Assembly: GCA_002364615.1 (NCBI GenBank)
Contig: DEYP01000015.1
Coordinates: 186,001-250,000, forward strand
DNA length: 64,000 nucleotides
Direction of reading: 5' to 3'
DNA from: Arsukibacterium sp. UBA3155
Lineage (GTDB): Bacteria; Pseudomonadota; Gammaproteobacteria; Enterobacterales; Alteromonadaceae
Shown: one piece after another, positions 11,295 through 20,419 of the stretch
How positions within the stretch are numbered: position 1 is the stretch's first letter
Layout of the letters: every line of letters begins with the position of its first letter
Notes under the pieces: model-generated
The model's database searches: none
What the model was told of the DNA's origin: nothing
What the model saw: only the letters and a program-made list of their open reading frames with translations
Translations under genes and position numbers: made by a program

Positions 11295-11912
11295 ATGTCT
11301 GATGCAATTTTCACGTTAACTGCAGAAGTCCGTACTGACCTGGGGAAAGGTGCGAGCCGCCGCCTGCGTCACGAAGACAAAGTTCCAGCCATCATTTATG
11401 GCGGACATAAAGATGCTTTATCTGTTACTTTAGAGCACCCTAAGCTGTTAAAAGCGCAAAGCTTTGAAGCATTTTACTCTCACATTCTGACCATCACCGT
11501 CGGTAAAGAGAAGATCCAGGCTATCGTTAAAGATATGCAACGTCACCCGTACAAGCCAAAAATCATGCACGTTGACTTCCAACGCGTTGAAGCTGGCCAC
11601 GAGCTGACCACTATCGTTCCGGTTCACTTCTTAAACGAAGACAAGCCAATCAAAAAAGGCGGTGTGGTAGTTCACGCGCTGAACGAGATTGAAATCAGCG
11701 TATTACCAAAAGACTTACCAGAGTTTATTGAAGTAGACCTGGCTGACGTTGAAGTCGGTACTACCTTACACCTGACTGACATTAAAGCACCTAAAGGTGT
11801 TAGCTTTGTTCAGTTAAACAAAGGTGAAGGCCATGACCTGCCAGTGGTATCTGTGAACAAGCCAGCTGGTAAAGCCGTTGATACAGAAGAAGAAACTGAA
11901 ACTGCCGAGTAA
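11295..11912 (+). CDS. rplY: 50S ribosomal protein L25, long CTC form
   Basis: Ribosomal protein that binds 5S rRNA at the central protuberance. Start chosen at ATG 11295 because [25 protein letters not shown] is the conserved N-terminus and TTGGAG lies seven bases upstream; the open frame extends further back without support. The 205-residue protein has the N-terminal L25 5S-binding beta barrel (1-95) and the C-terminal TL5/CTC domain (about 96-190) that the 94-residue E. coli L25 lacks. An acidic tail ([10 protein letters not shown]) ends it. Its stop overlaps the pth start by one base (TAATG). Confidence 0.95.
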   Translation: MSDAIFTLTAEVRTDLGKGASRRLRHEDKVPAIIYGGHKDALSVTLEHPKLLKAQSFEAFYSHILTITVGKEKIQAIVKDMQRHPYKPKIMHVDFQRVEAGHELTTIVPVHFLNEDKPIKKGGVVVHALNEIEISVLPKDLPEFIEVDLADVEVGTTLHLTDIKAPKGVSFVQLNKGEGHDLPVVSVNKPAGKAVDTEEETETAE

Positions 11913-12514
11913 TGTCTGACGCATTACCTGCCAATGTTCAGTTAATCGTGGGCCTGGGAAATCCGGGCCCCGAATACCAGCATACCCGGCACAATGCCGG
12001 GGTCTGGTTTGTTGAAAAGCTGGCTCATGCCTTTAATGTCAACCTGAAAAATGACAGTAAATTCTTTGGTTATAGCGGTAAATTTGTTTGCGCCGGCCAG
12101 GAATTTAAACTACTTATCCCTTCTACTTTTATGAACCTCAGCGGCAAAGCCGTTTTAGCCATGGCGCAGTTTTATAAACTGGCACCGGAAAATATTCTGG
12201 TGGCCCACGATGAGCTGGCGCTGGCGCCAGGTATTGCTAAATTTAAACTCGGTGGCGGCCATGCCGGCCACAACGGTTTACGCGATATCATGGCCAGGTT
12301 GAGTAACAACCCGAATTTTTACCGGTTACGCCTCGGTATTGGCCATCCGGGCCATAAAGACCAGGTCACCGGTTTTGTGCTGGGCAAAGCCCCGGCCAGT
12401 GAACAAAAATTAATTGATGCCAGTATTGATGAAGCAGTAAGCTGCTTTGATATTCTGGCCCGTGACGGCTTAATAAAAGCCCAACACCGCTTACACAGTT
12501 TTAAAGCCAGCTAG
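11912..12514 (+). CDS. pth: Peptidyl-tRNA hydrolase
   Basis: Releases tRNA from peptidyl-tRNAs that drop off ribosomes. The 200-residue protein carries all family signatures: [11 protein letters not shown] at the N-terminus, the catalytic histidine in [10 protein letters not shown], the FMNLSGKAV segment, the HDELALAPG aspartate region and [12 protein letters not shown]. It is coupled to rplY by stop/start overlap and followed 37 bases on by ychF, a conserved rplY-pth-ychF order. Confidence 0.97.
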   Translation: MSDALPANVQLIVGLGNPGPEYQHTRHNAGVWFVEKLAHAFNVNLKNDSKFFGYSGKFVCAGQEFKLLIPSTFMNLSGKAVLAMAQFYKLAPENILVAHDELALAPGIAKFKLGGGHAGHNGLRDIMARLSNNPNFYRLRLGIGHPGHKDQVTGFVLGKAPASEQKLIDASIDEAVSCFDILARDGLIKAQHRLHSFKAS

Positions 12515-12551
12515 CCCTTGGGCCAGCAACTCAGCGCAAAGGAAAATTATT

Positions 12552-13643
12552 ATGGGTTTCAAATGTGGTATTGTCGGCCTGCCTAACGTAGGAAAGTCTA
12601 CCTTGTTTAATGCGTTAACCAAGGCAGGCATTGAAGCGGCCAACTTTCCGTTTTGTACCATAGAGCCTAATACCGGCGTGGTACCGGTGCCAGACTTACG
12701 ACTGGATAAACTGGCCGAGATTGTTAAACCGCAGCGGGTTATTCCTACTACCATGGAGTTTGTCGACATTGCCGGTTTGGTAAAAGGCGCGTCCCGCGGT
12801 GAAGGTCTTGGCAATAAGTTTCTGGCGAATATTCGCGAAACGGATGCTATTGGCCATGTGGTCCGCTGTTTTGACGATGAAAACATTATTCACGTTGCCG
12901 GTAAAATAGACCCGGCCGATGACATCGATACCATTAATATGGAGTTGGTACTGTCTGATATGGACAGCGCCGAGCGGGCTATTTTCCGGGTCAGTAAAAA
13001 AGCCAAAGGCGGTGACAAAGACGCCAAGGCGGAAATACTGGTGCTGGAAAAAGTTAAAGCGCATTTAGAGCAAGGCAATACCTTACGTCAGCTGGAGCTG
13101 GACAAGGACGAAAAAGCCCTGATTGCCTATATGAACTTTTTAACGATTAAGCCCACCATGTATATTGCTAACGTGACTGACGATGGCTTTGAGAACAATC
13201 CTTACTTAGATATCGTGCAGGCCATTGCCGACAAAGAAGGCGCTATTGTGGTGCCGGTGTGCGCGGCGATTGAATCTGAAATTGCTGAGCTGGAAGATGA
13301 CGAGAGAGCCGAATTTATGGCCGATATGGGCCTGGAAGAGCCGGGTTTAAACCGGGTGATTCGTGGCGGTTACTCACTGTTAAGCTTACATACTTATTTT
13401 ACCGCTGGCGTAAAAGAAGTACGGGCCTGGACCGTGGAAATTGGTTCTACCGCACCGCAGGCGGCCGGAGTTATTCATACCGACTTTGAAAAAGGTTTTA
13501 TCCGGGCTGAAGTAGTAGGTTACAACGACTTTGTCAGCTTTAACGGCGAAGCCGGTGCCAAAGAAGCCGGCAAATGGCGGCTGGAAGGTAAAGATTACAT
13601 CGTTAAAGATGGCGACGTGATGCATTTTCGCTTTAACGTTTAA
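12552..13643 (+). CDS. ychF: Redox-regulated ATPase YchF (Obg-family, OLA1)
   Basis: Ribosome-associated Obg-like P-loop protein that prefers ATP; E. coli YchF is linked to oxidative stress. The 363-residue product has the G1 loop [11 protein letters not shown] near the start, switch and G3 segments ([22 protein letters not shown]), the coiled-coil helical insertion (about 125-200) and a C-terminal TGS domain (about 275-360) ending [13 protein letters not shown] 12552 has AAGGAAA about 9 bases upstream. A strong terminator follows. Confidence 0.97.
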   Translation: MGFKCGIVGLPNVGKSTLFNALTKAGIEAANFPFCTIEPNTGVVPVPDLRLDKLAEIVKPQRVIPTTMEFVDIAGLVKGASRGEGLGNKFLANIRETDAIGHVVRCFDDENIIHVAGKIDPADDIDTINMELVLSDMDSAERAIFRVSKKAKGGDKDAKAEILVLEKVKAHLEQGNTLRQLELDKDEKALIAYMNFLTIKPTMYIANVTDDGFENNPYLDIVQAIADKEGAIVVPVCAAIESEIAELEDDERAEFMADMGLEEPGLNRVIRGGYSLLSLHTYFTAGVKEVRAWTVEIGSTAPQAAGVIHTDFEKGFIRAEVVGYNDFVSFNGEAGAKEAGKWRLEGKDYIVKDGDVMHFRFNV

Positions 13644-13661
13644 CCCCGTTATCGCATTTAG

Positions 13662-13690
13662 AAAGCCGCTGCCATCGCAGCGGCTTTTTT
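13662..13690 (+). terminator. Rho-independent terminator after ychF
   Basis: AAAGCCGCTGC and GCAGCGGCTTT form an 11-bp stem with loop CATC and a T-tract to 13690. Confidence 0.9.
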
Positions 13691-13758
13691 ATCTGGCCGC
13701 GTATTGCGTATAAAAACAGCAAACACACCCTTCCTGCGCACTAATCGTAAAAAAACGG

Positions 13759-13787
13759 TTGACGCTAATATGTCAGATCAGCATAAT
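13759..13787 (+). promoter_or_regulatory. Promoter of the Met-Leu-Gln-Gln tRNA operon
   Basis: TTGACG (13759-13764), 17-base spacer, CATAAT (13782-13787), then a GC-rich discriminator (ACGCGCC) typical of stringently controlled stable-RNA promoters. The first tRNA begins 30 bases downstream. Nothing else is visible between the ychF terminator and this promoter. Confidence 0.72.
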
Positions 13788-13817
13788 ACGCGCCACTTGC
13801 TTAGGACAAGTTAGCGT

Positions 13818-13894
13818 GGCTACATAGCTCAGCTGGTTAGAGCACAGCACTCATAATGCTGGGGTCGCAGGTTCGATTCCCGCTGTAGCCACCA
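13818..13894 (+). tRNA. tRNA-Met (CAT), elongator type
   Basis: Complete cloverleaf: acceptor GGCTACA/TGTAGCC, anticodon loop CTCATAA with anticodon CAT, T-loop TTCGATT, encoded ACCA end. The fully paired first acceptor base pair (G1-C72) marks an elongator rather than an initiator tRNA. First of four tRNAs in one transcript. Confidence 0.95.
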
Positions 13895-13912
13895 CTTAAT
13901 TTTCCTATGTAT

Positions 13913-13997
13913 GCGGGAATGGCGGAATTGGTAGACGCACTGGATTTAGGTTCCAGCGCCGCGAGGCGTGAGAGTTCGAGTCTCTCTTTCCGCACCA
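13913..13997 (+). tRNA. tRNA-Leu (TAG)
   Basis: Class II tRNA of 85 bases with acceptor GCGGGAA/TTTCCGC (one G-T pair), anticodon TAG in ATTTAGGT, long variable arm (GCGCCGCGAGGCGT region), T-loop TTCGAGT and encoded CCA. It reads CUA-family leucine codons. Confidence 0.95.
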
Positions 13998-14022
13998 TAC
14001 TTAGCAAGTAAGCAGTTTCTGC

Positions 14023-14097
14023 AGGGGCGTAGCCAAGCGGTAAGGCAGCGGGTTTTGATCCCGCCATGCCCAGGTTCGAATCCTGGCGCCCCTGCCA
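14023..14097 (+). tRNA. tRNA-Gln (TTG), copy 1
   Basis: Acceptor AGGGGCG/CGCCCCT with GCCA end; anticodon loop TTTTGAT with anticodon TTG; T-loop TTCGAAT. Nearly identical to the next tRNA, differing by one base (T versus C) just 3' of the anticodon stem. Confidence 0.95.
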
Positions 14098-14157
14098 TTA
14101 ACTCAGGCAGTTGATTTTATCTCTCCTTGTGTTCAACTGAACTGCAATCTCTATCTT

Positions 14158-14232
14158 AGGGGCGTAGCCAAGCGGTAAGGCAGCGGGTTTTGATCCCGCC
14201 ACGCCCAGGTTCGAATCCTGGCGCCCCTGCCA
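14158..14232 (+). tRNA. tRNA-Gln (TTG), copy 2
   Basis: Same anticodon and length as the copy starting at 14023, offset 135 bases, with a single base difference in the CACGCCC segment. Last tRNA of the operon, followed by a terminator. Confidence 0.95.
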
Positions 14233-14237
14233 TATTT

Positions 14238-14264
14238 AAAAAACCCAGCCTCGGCTGGGTTTTT
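14238..14264 (+). terminator. Terminator of the tRNA operon
   Basis: AACCCAGC and GCTGGGTT (14242-14249 and 14254-14261) form an 8-bp stem with loop CTCG, followed by Ts and preceded by As. Confidence 0.85.
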
Positions 14265-14294
14265 GCTTTGTGCTAATCCTGACTCAATCCTGCC

Positions 14295-14386
14295 GGTTAC
14301 AACATCTTTTGTGCTCGCCACAGCAACTCTCTCATGCTGACGCATTCGCTCAGACACTCTGTGGCTGCGCAAAAAGAGTTCTAACC
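14295..14386. repeat. Structured hairpin repeat, copy A
   Basis: About 92 nt. Outer arms pair: GGTTA with TAACC, AAC with GTT, TCTTTT with AAAAGA and GYGC with GCGC. An inner CCACAG/CTGTGG stem follows, and a small ATGC/GCAT hairpin closes the loop. The central half (CTCGCCACAGCAACTC, then CGCTCAGACACTCTGTG) is shared with the copy at 18621-18713, whereas the outer arms differ in sequence yet pair in the same pattern. It lies 22 bases past the ubiF stop (minus strand) and 31 bases past the tRNA terminator. The element class is not recognised. Confidence 0.7.
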
Positions 14387-14408
14387 TCCCGGTATGGGAA
14401 AGTCTCAG

Positions 14409-15593
14409 CTATTTAGCCCCAACAGCAAAATGAGTAACTATTGTCTTAAGCGCGCTGCTACGTGAGGCAATCGTCAGGGCCAGCTGGCGTAATTTACGCA
14501 GCGGGGGAATGTCATTACCAAACAGCTGATAGAAACCATCCATGGTACTCATCATCAGTAAATTAGCTGGCTTACGTTTACGCTGATACGTACTAAATAA
14601 CGTCTGGCTACCAATATCTTGCTGTTGCTGATACGCATTGATAATTAGCTCAGTCAGCAGTTTGCCGTCAGCAAAGCCTAAATTAACACCCTGCCCCGCT
14701 AACGGATTAATGGTATGGGCAGCATCGCCTGCCAGCACGACCCTGCCTGAATAATACCGGTTGGCATCCATCCGGGCTAGTGGGAACCAGCTGCTGTTAA
14801 CCACCTCCACCTTGCCAAGCTGCGGCGGGAAAACCTTTAACAGTTCCAGGGTAAGTTGCTCTGGCGTCAGGGCCGCTAATTGTTTAATTCTGGACGCATC
14901 GTCATACCAGACAATATTGCCTTGCTGGCCGGGCAACGGCAAAAACGCCTTGGGGCCAGTTGGGGTAAATTGCTGCCAGGTGACGTTTTGCTGTGGGTAA
15001 GGTGTGGTCACTAACGCCACTAAACAAGCTTGTTGATATTGCCAGCCATTGGTGCCAATACCCGCCAGTTGGCGCAGCTGCGAGTTGCCACCATCGGCAG
15101 CAATGACTAATGCGCTGTTCAGCTGAGCACCACTGTCGAGCGTAAGACAGGCACCGTCAGCAGATTGATTAAGCGCGATCACTGAGTCCGGACAAAACCG
15201 GCTAACCCTAGTGCAAAATTGCTGCCAAAGCGCCAGCTGCAGCAGGTTGTTTTCAACAATGTGGCCCAGGTGGCTATTTTTAACCTCGGCAGCATCAAAG
15301 GTGACAATACTGGCCGGATGTTCAAAGGCCTGCAGTCGCTGATAAGGACAAAGCCGCATAGTTTGCAATAACTGCCAGGCGCCCAGCTTGGTTAACCAGG
15401 CTTCACTGGCCAGGTTAATCGATGACACCCGTAAATCCGGCACACTATCGGCTTCGAATTCTATTGGCGCCTGCTTTTCAATAAGTGCTACTGTCAACCC
15501 AGCCTGGCTTAGCGCCAGCGCAATAGCCGCCCCTACCATGCCGCCACCGACAATGCTGATATCAAAATGCTGTGCCGGGGTGTCACTGTTCAT
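14409..15593 (-). CDS. ubiF: 2-octaprenyl-3-methyl-6-methoxy-1,4-benzoquinol hydroxylase
   Basis: FAD-dependent monooxygenase of aerobic ubiquinone synthesis that hydroxylates ring carbon 6. The 394-residue protein has the N-terminal FAD-binding Rossmann motif IVGGGMVGAAIALAL (14-28), and the second FAD motif VLAGDAAHTINPLAGQGVN. Among UbiF/UbiH/UbiI paralogues it matches UbiF best from memory: ADSVPDLRVSSI, MRLCPYQRLQAFE, FDAAEVK, LGHIVENNLLQLALWQ and TWQQFTPTGPKAFLPL all have close UbiF counterparts. It is monocistronic in the window and ends near hairpin repeat A. Confidence 0.88.
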   Translation of the reverse strand: MNSDTPAQHFDISIVGGGMVGAAIALALSQAGLTVALIEKQAPIEFEADSVPDLRVSSINLASEAWLTKLGAWQLLQTMRLCPYQRLQAFEHPASIVTFDAAEVKNSHLGHIVENNLLQLALWQQFCTRVSRFCPDSVIALNQSADGACLTLDSGAQLNSALVIAADGGNSQLRQLAGIGTNGWQYQQACLVALVTTPYPQQNVTWQQFTPTGPKAFLPLPGQQGNIVWYDDASRIKQLAALTPEQLTLELLKVFPPQLGKVEVVNSSWFPLARMDANRYYSGRVVLAGDAAHTINPLAGQGVNLGFADGKLLTELIINAYQQQQDIGSQTLFSTYQRKRKPANLLMMSTMDGFYQLFGNDIPPLRKLRQLALTIASRSSALKTIVTHFAVGAK

Positions 15594-15785
15594 AACAAAA
15601 AACCTTCTTTGTGTTTCGCTTGCCTGCTCTGTTTTCTATTCTACGCCAGTCATAAGCGAATTGCCCGCAACTGCACCCCGAAAACGTTTAGGAAATTTTA
15701 TCAGTAATTGAAAGTAAACCATTACAGCACCGGTCTGTGTTGCGGCAAGCCTTTATCTACAGTCCAACAAAAAACAGGAAAACAC

Positions 15786-16418
15786 ATGAAATATTATTTT
15801 ATCGTCGCAATGGCAGCTTTGTTTAGTATCAAGCTGATGGCAGCACCCACGATTGCCCCTTCACCAGAGCAGGTATCGCCATTGTTAAATGGCCTGGCCA
15901 TTCCCGACGTGACGTTGTACTCTGCTGACAATAAAGCGGTAGCACTGCGCGAACGGGTACAACAACAACCCAGTGTGCTGGTGTTTTATCGTGGCGGTTG
16001 GTGTCCCTATTGCAACGCCCAGTTAGCCGCGCTGCGAACCATTGAGCCTGAATTGACCAAGCTCGGTTACCAGATCATTGCCATCACTCCCGACAGTGTC
16101 AGTTCAATCGTTAACAGTATGAACGATACCGGCGGCGAAAAGTTAACCTACCAGTTATTGTCAGACAACCAGTTTAAAGCCAGCAGTGCTTTTGGTCTGG
16201 CGTACTATCTGGACGATAAAACGGCTAGCATTTATAAAGGTAAATTGGGCAGTTTAATTACCACTGAGAGCGGCACTGAAAAAGTGGTGTTACCTGTGCC
16301 AGCAGTGTACATCCTTAATACCGACGGCGAAGTGGTATTTAACTACGTTCATATCAATTACAAAACCCGTTTAGAAAGCGAGCTGCTGTTAAAAGCCGCT
16401 GAACTTGCGCTGCAATAA
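15786..16418 (+). CDS. Exported peroxiredoxin-like (AhpC/TSA) protein
   Basis: Thioredoxin-fold protein of 210 residues, probably periplasmic. ATG 15786 is chosen because it has AGGAAA about 7 bases upstream and opens a signal peptide (MKYYFIVAMAALFSIKLMAA, likely cleaved after AAP or MAA); the open frame extends 26 codons further back without a signal-like start. The core VFYRGGWCPYCNAQLAALRTIEPEL has a CxxC where typical peroxiredoxins have a lone peroxidatic cysteine, placing it in the peroxiredoxin-like redoxin group. Substrate is unknown; peroxide reduction or disulfide exchange are both possible. Confidence 0.82.
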   Translation: MKYYFIVAMAALFSIKLMAAPTIAPSPEQVSPLLNGLAIPDVTLYSADNKAVALRERVQQQPSVLVFYRGGWCPYCNAQLAALRTIEPELTKLGYQIIAITPDSVSSIVNSMNDTGGEKLTYQLLSDNQFKASSAFGLAYYLDDKTASIYKGKLGSLITTESGTEKVVLPVPAVYILNTDGEVVFNYVHINYKTRLESELLLKAAELALQ

Positions 16419-16449
16419 TTTCTATTTTTCAGGTTGTCTCACCTGTTCA

Positions 16450-16489
16450 CAGCAACACCCACCTTTGCGGTTGGCGTTGCTGTTTTTTT
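16450..16489 (+). terminator. Terminator after peroxiredoxin-like gene
   Basis: CAGCAAC and GTTGCTG pair, extended inward by CC/GG, followed by seven Ts. The hairpin starts 32 bases after the stop codon. Confidence 0.78.
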
Positions 16490-16600
16490 AAAACAAAAAC
16501 GTTGACGAGCGCACAAAAATACGGCATTTTGCGCGCCCTGTTTGGCAAGTATTCATTGAAATGCTAGCCTGTTGGTTTAACCCTCTGCTGGAGATAACTG

Positions 16601-17488
16601 ATGCGTAATGTAACCGTTGCTGCAACTCAAATGATTGGTGGCTGGGATGTTGACGAAAACATCGCCCGTGGTGAAAAGCTGGTGCGCGACGCTGCCGCTA
16701 AAGGCGCCCAGATTATTTTGCTGCAAGAGTTGTTTGAACGTAACTACTTTTGTCAGAAGCAAAAGCCTGCTTATCTGGAATTTGCAACTACTGTAGAGGA
16801 AAACCCGGCGGTTAAACATTTTACCAAGATTGCCAAAGAGCTGAACGTGGTGCTGCCTATCAGCATTTACGAACGTGCTGGCAATTGCTTATACAACAGT
16901 GTGGTTATTATTGATGCTGACGGTGAAAACCTGGGCACGTACCGTAAAAGCCATATTCCGGATGGCCCGGGCTATAACGAAAAATACTATTTTACGCCTG
17001 GCGATACCGGCTTTAAAGTGTGGCAAACCCGTTATGCCAAAATTGGCGTAGGCATTTGCTGGGATCAGTGGTTTCCGGAATGCGCCAGAAGCATGGCGTT
17101 ACAGGGCGCTGAATTATTGTTTTACCCGACAGCAATCGGAAGTGAGCCGCATGACGCCAGCATTAACTCCCGTGGCCACTGGCAACGCACACAGCAAGGC
17201 CATGCTGCAGCGAATTTAATGCCACTTATTGCCTCTAACCGCATTGGTACCGAAACGGAAGCTGACTACCATATTACTTTTTATGGCAGTTCTTTTATTG
17301 CCGACGCCAGCGGTGAAAAGGTGCAGGAAGCCAATCAGACCGACGAAGCGGTGCTGATCCACACTTTCGATTTGGATAAAGTTGCCGCTGATCGCCGTGC
17401 CTGGGGCCTGTTTCGTGACCGTCGAATCGACATTTACGATACCGTGCTGACCAAAGACGGCAAAGTAAACCCGGAGAACAGCAAGTGA
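16601..17488 (+). CDS. aguB: N-carbamoylputrescine amidase
   Basis: Nitrilase-superfamily enzyme that hydrolyses N-carbamoylputrescine to putrescine, CO2 and ammonia, the second step of the agmatine route. The 295-residue protein has the Glu-Lys-Cys triad in [25 protein letters not shown] and [12 protein letters not shown]. The long YRKSHIPD...EKYYF segment is typical of AguB. Its stop overlaps the aguA start by four bases, so the two pathway enzymes are translationally coupled. GGAGA lies upstream of ATG 16601. Confidence 0.95.
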   Translation: MRNVTVAATQMIGGWDVDENIARGEKLVRDAAAKGAQIILLQELFERNYFCQKQKPAYLEFATTVEENPAVKHFTKIAKELNVVLPISIYERAGNCLYNSVVIIDADGENLGTYRKSHIPDGPGYNEKYYFTPGDTGFKVWQTRYAKIGVGICWDQWFPECARSMALQGAELLFYPTAIGSEPHDASINSRGHWQRTQQGHAAANLMPLIASNRIGTETEADYHITFYGSSFIADASGEKVQEANQTDEAVLIHTFDLDKVAADRRAWGLFRDRRIDIYDTVLTKDGKVNPENSK

Positions 17489-18597
17489 GCCGTTTACTGC
17501 CAACCACACCTGAACAAGATGGTTTCTCGATGCCGGCCGAATGGGCAGAGCACAAGCAAACCTGGATGGTATGGCCAGAGCGCACCGATAGCTGGCGGAT
17601 GGGGGCTAAACCCGCCCAGCAGGCCTTTTGTGCTGTTATTACCGCTATTGCCCGCTTTGAACCGGTAACCGTAGGGGTATCGGCTGCCCAGTATGCTAAT
17701 GCCGAAGCACAACTCAGCAAAGCCGGCGCATTATACCCGGTGCGAGTTGTGGAAATGTCTAACAACGACGCCTGGTGTCGCGACACCGGTCCTACGTTCT
17801 TAACAAACAGCGACGGTGAAGTGCGCGGTATCGACTGGACCTTTAATGCCTGGGGCGGGCTCAACGGCGGTCTATATTTCCCGTGGCATTTTGATGATCA
17901 GGTTGCCAGTAAAATCTTAGGGATAGAACAGTTGCCCCGCTATCGCACTGAAGACTTTGTGCTGGAAGGCGGTGCTATTCATGTCGATGGCGAAGGCACC
18001 CTATTAACGACCGAAGAATGTTTATTAAACGCTAACCGTAATCCTGATTTAAGCCGCGAGCAAATAGAAGCAAAACTGGCCGAGTATCTGGGGATCAGCA
18101 AAGTACTTTGGTTAAAAGACGGTATTTTTAACGACGAAACCGATGGCCACGTCGATAATATGGCGTGCTTTGTTAAACCTGGCGAAGTGGTACTGGCCTG
18201 GACCGACGATCAAAGCGACCCGCAGTATGCCCGTAGTAAAGCGGCACTGGACTATTTAGAAGCCAGTACCGATGCCAAAGGTCGCAAGATTAAAGTGCAT
18301 AAACTACCGCTACCTAAGCCTATTATCGCCAAAGCGGATGAATATGCCACGGTAGATGCGACCTTAAGCGCCATTCCACGCGAAGCTAACGCCCGGCTGG
18401 CCGGTTCGTACATCAATTTTTATTTGTGTAATGGCGGCCTGATTATGCCAACCTTCGATGACCCGAACGACGAGGTAGCTGCTGAAATATTGCAACAACT
18501 TTATCCGGATCATCAGGTGGTGAAAGTACCCGGCCGGGAAATTCTACTGGGCGGTGGCAATATTCACTGTATTACCCAGCAGCAGCCTACTGGTTAA
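17485..18597 (+). CDS. aguA: Agmatine deiminase
   Basis: Guanidino-modifying enzyme converting agmatine to N-carbamoylputrescine and ammonia. The 370-residue protein starts at GTG 17485 inside the end of aguB. Family signatures include [46 protein letters not shown], and the C-terminal nucleophile cysteine in [12 protein letters not shown]. Together with aguB it gives an arginine-derived putrescine route; no arginine decarboxylase gene is in the window. Confidence 0.96.
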   Translation: MSRLLPTTPEQDGFSMPAEWAEHKQTWMVWPERTDSWRMGAKPAQQAFCAVITAIARFEPVTVGVSAAQYANAEAQLSKAGALYPVRVVEMSNNDAWCRDTGPTFLTNSDGEVRGIDWTFNAWGGLNGGLYFPWHFDDQVASKILGIEQLPRYRTEDFVLEGGAIHVDGEGTLLTTEECLLNANRNPDLSREQIEAKLAEYLGISKVLWLKDGIFNDETDGHVDNMACFVKPGEVVLAWTDDQSDPQYARSKAALDYLEASTDAKGRKIKVHKLPLPKPIIAKADEYATVDATLSAIPREANARLAGSYINFYLCNGGLIMPTFDDPNDEVAAEILQQLYPDHQVVKVPGREILLGGGNIHCITQQQPTG

Positions 18598-18620
18598 CTC
18601 TGCGGAAAGGGTGTAGCTGC

Positions 18621-18713
18621 GATTGCAACACCCGCCCCGGCTCGCCACAGCAACTCGCGAGTGTCAGCGCACTCGCTCAGACACTCTGTGTCGACCGGAA
18701 CGGGGTTCCAATC
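18621..18713. repeat. Structured hairpin repeat, copy B
   Basis: About 93 nt, same orientation as copy A (14295-14386). Outer arms: GATTG/CAATC, AAC/GTT, CCCG/CGGG and CCGG/CCGG. The central part CTCGCCACAGCAACTC and CGCTCAGACACTCTGTG is identical to copy A, and an inner hairpin GCGAGTG/CACTCGC closes it. Relative to A, two base pairs of the terminal stem are exchanged (G-C for A-T and A-T for G-C) with pairing kept. It lies 23 bases after aguA and 27 bases before ppiC. Confidence 0.7.
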
Positions 18714-18740
18714 TTCGCTATTAGCATCGAAGGAATCATC

Positions 18741-19019
18741 ATGTCTAAAGCTTGTGCTTTACATATTCTGGTTAAAACCCGGGAACAAGCCGAAAAACTA
18801 AAGCAGCAACTTGCCCAAGGCGCCGATTTCGGCAAATTAGCTAAGCAGCATTCACTATGCCCGTCAGGCAAAAAAGGTGGTGATTTAGGCGAATTTCGTA
18901 AAGGCCAGATGGTTAAGGCCTTTGATGATGTTGTATTCAAGCTAGCGCTGCTGGAAGTACATGGTCCGGTGAAAACCCAGTTTGGTTTTCACCTGATTAA
19001 AACCCTGTATCGTAGTTAA
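18741..19019 (+). CDS. ppiC: Parvulin-type peptidyl-prolyl isomerase PpiC
   Basis: Single-domain cytoplasmic parvulin of 92 residues (E. coli PpiC has 93) that catalyses cis/trans isomerisation of prolyl bonds. It shows [38 protein letters not shown] and the C-terminal [10 protein letters not shown] that build the active site. There is no signal peptide or chaperone domain. AAGGAAT lies before the ATG. Its stop codon falls in the first unit of the 14-bp tandem repeat. Confidence 0.94.
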   Translation: MSKACALHILVKTREQAEKLKQQLAQGADFGKLAKQHSLCPSGKKGGDLGEFRKGQMVKAFDDVVFKLALLEVHGPVKTQFGFHLIKTLYRS

Positions 19020-19069
19020 GCCTTATCAGCTAAACCTTGCCAGCTAAGCCTTGTCAGTTAAGCTTTACC
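19014..19069. repeat. Four-unit 14-bp tandem repeat
   Basis: Four contiguous units: AGTTAAGCCTTATC, AGCTAAACCTTGCC, AGCTAAGCCTTGTC, AGTTAAGCTTTACC, differing at up to a few positions. The repeat includes the ppiC stop codon (unit 1) and the rhlE stop codon on the other strand (unit 4), filling the whole space between these convergent genes. Confidence 0.8.
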
Positions 19070-20329
19070 TAGCGCTTTGGCTCTGAGTTTTGCTTTTAAC
19101 TTACCCTGCGCCTGGCGTTTTGCTGCACCATCATTGCGCCCCGGCCGCTGGCCCGGGGTGCGAGCTACCGCTTCGTTCGGTGCCTGGTAACTGGGGTCAT
19201 GCTCATAGCCCGGAATCACTTCGGTATTCAGCACCTGCTGGGTCAGCTTCTCAATATCTTCAAGTGCGCCTAAATCTTCCGGGGTTACCAGGGTAACGGC
19301 AATACCACTCATGCCAGCACGGCCGGTACGACCGATGCGGTGCACATAATCTTCGGCAATTTGTGGTAAATCGTAATTTACTACATAGGGTAATTCAGTA
19401 ATATCCAGGCCGCGGGCGGCAATATCAGTCGCCACTAAAACCCTGACTGAGCCGGCTTTAAAATCGGCTAATGCCTTGGTACGGGCACCCTGGCTTTTAT
19501 CGCCGTGAATAGCGGCGGTTTTTAAACCGTCTTTTTGCAATTGCTTAGCTAAGCGGTCAGCACCATGCTTGGTGCGAACAAACACCAGCACCTGCGGCCA
19601 GTTACGAAAGCCAATTAAATGCGATAGCATTTCGCGTTTACGATGCTTATCGACCAGATACACCTGCTGGCTGACACGGTCAGCCGTGGCATTGGCCGCA
19701 GCGACTTCAACCAGAAGTGGGTTATCTAACAGCTCGTCTGCCAGTTTTTTAATATCGTTAGAATAGGTAGCAGAAAATAACAGGGTTTGTCTTTTTGGCG
19801 GCAATTTCGCCATAATGCGCTTAATGTCTACTACAAACCCCATATCCAGCATGCGGTCGGCTTCATCCAGCACCAATACTTCCAGTTGGCTTAAATCAAT
19901 AGTTTGCTGGTGCAAATGGTCAATTAAGCGTCCGGGTGTTGCCACCAGAATATCCAGCCCCTGCTCTGCCTCATCATACTGTGGCCGGATAGATACGCCG
20001 CCGTAGAACACGGCACTGCGACAGTTAACATACCGGCTGTAGGTTAGCACGCTATCATGCACTTGCTGCGCCAATTCCCGGGTCGGTGTCAGCACTAAAA
20101 CCCTTACCTGACCCGCAGTTAACACCTTAGGTGCATTGAGCAAGTGCTGCAGCAGTGGTAAAGTAAAGGCTGCAGTTTTACCGGTACCGGTCTGGGCACC
20201 GGCTAACACATCTTTACCGGAGCGAATAAGCGGAATACTGCGTTGCTGTACCGGTGTGGCTTCAGTATAGCCCTGTTCGGTTAATACCCGTAAGATAGGC
20301 TCTGCCAGCCCTAAAGATTGAAACGACAT
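19058..20329 (-). CDS. rhlE: DEAD-box ATP-dependent RNA helicase RhlE
   Basis: RNA helicase acting in ribosome assembly and RNA turnover. The 423-residue protein has the full motif set: Q motif [14 protein letters not shown], motif [12 protein letters not shown], Ia [32 protein letters not shown], and the helicase C domain with [14 protein letters not shown] and [11 protein letters not shown] basic, low-complexity tail (about 375-423, rich in Lys, Arg, Ala) suits RNA binding. The N-terminus [23 protein letters not shown] is RhlE-like. Confidence 0.92.
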   Translation of the reverse strand: MSFQSLGLAEPILRVLTEQGYTEATPVQQRSIPLIRSGKDVLAGAQTGTGKTAAFTLPLLQHLLNAPKVLTAGQVRVLVLTPTRELAQQVHDSVLTYSRYVNCRSAVFYGGVSIRPQYDEAEQGLDILVATPGRLIDHLHQQTIDLSQLEVLVLDEADRMLDMGFVVDIKRIMAKLPPKRQTLLFSATYSNDIKKLADELLDNPLLVEVAAANATADRVSQQVYLVDKHRKREMLSHLIGFRNWPQVLVFVRTKHGADRLAKQLQKDGLKTAAIHGDKSQGARTKALADFKAGSVRVLVATDIAARGLDITELPYVVNYDLPQIAEDYVHRIGRTGRAGMSGIAVTLVTPEDLGALEDIEKLTQQVLNTEVIPGYEHDPSYQAPNEAVARTPGQRPGRNDGAAKRQAQGKLKAKLRAKALGKA

Positions 20330-20419
20330 TGGTTATCCTGACTGCGCCCATGCCAGAATGGCCAGGGCTAATTAAAGCGCGATTATAGCAGATGCGCCAA
20401 TAACAAGATATTCAGCAGC

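Noticed and set aside
13837..14372. Open frames over the Met-Leu-Gln-Gln tRNA operon on the minus strand
   Set aside because: They are read through the tRNA genes and hairpin repeat, have no ribosome site and no family resemblance.
16510..16537. GCGC..CAAAAT/ATTTTG..GCGC inverted repeat before aguB as a terminator
   Set aside because: It has no T-tract and follows a better terminator at 16450-16489; role unclear, so not listed as a feature.
14295..18713. Hairpin repeats as integron attC sites
   Set aside because: The ends do not fit RYYYAAC/GTTRRRY, and the conserved part is the centre rather than the ends; no integrase or cassette array is present.
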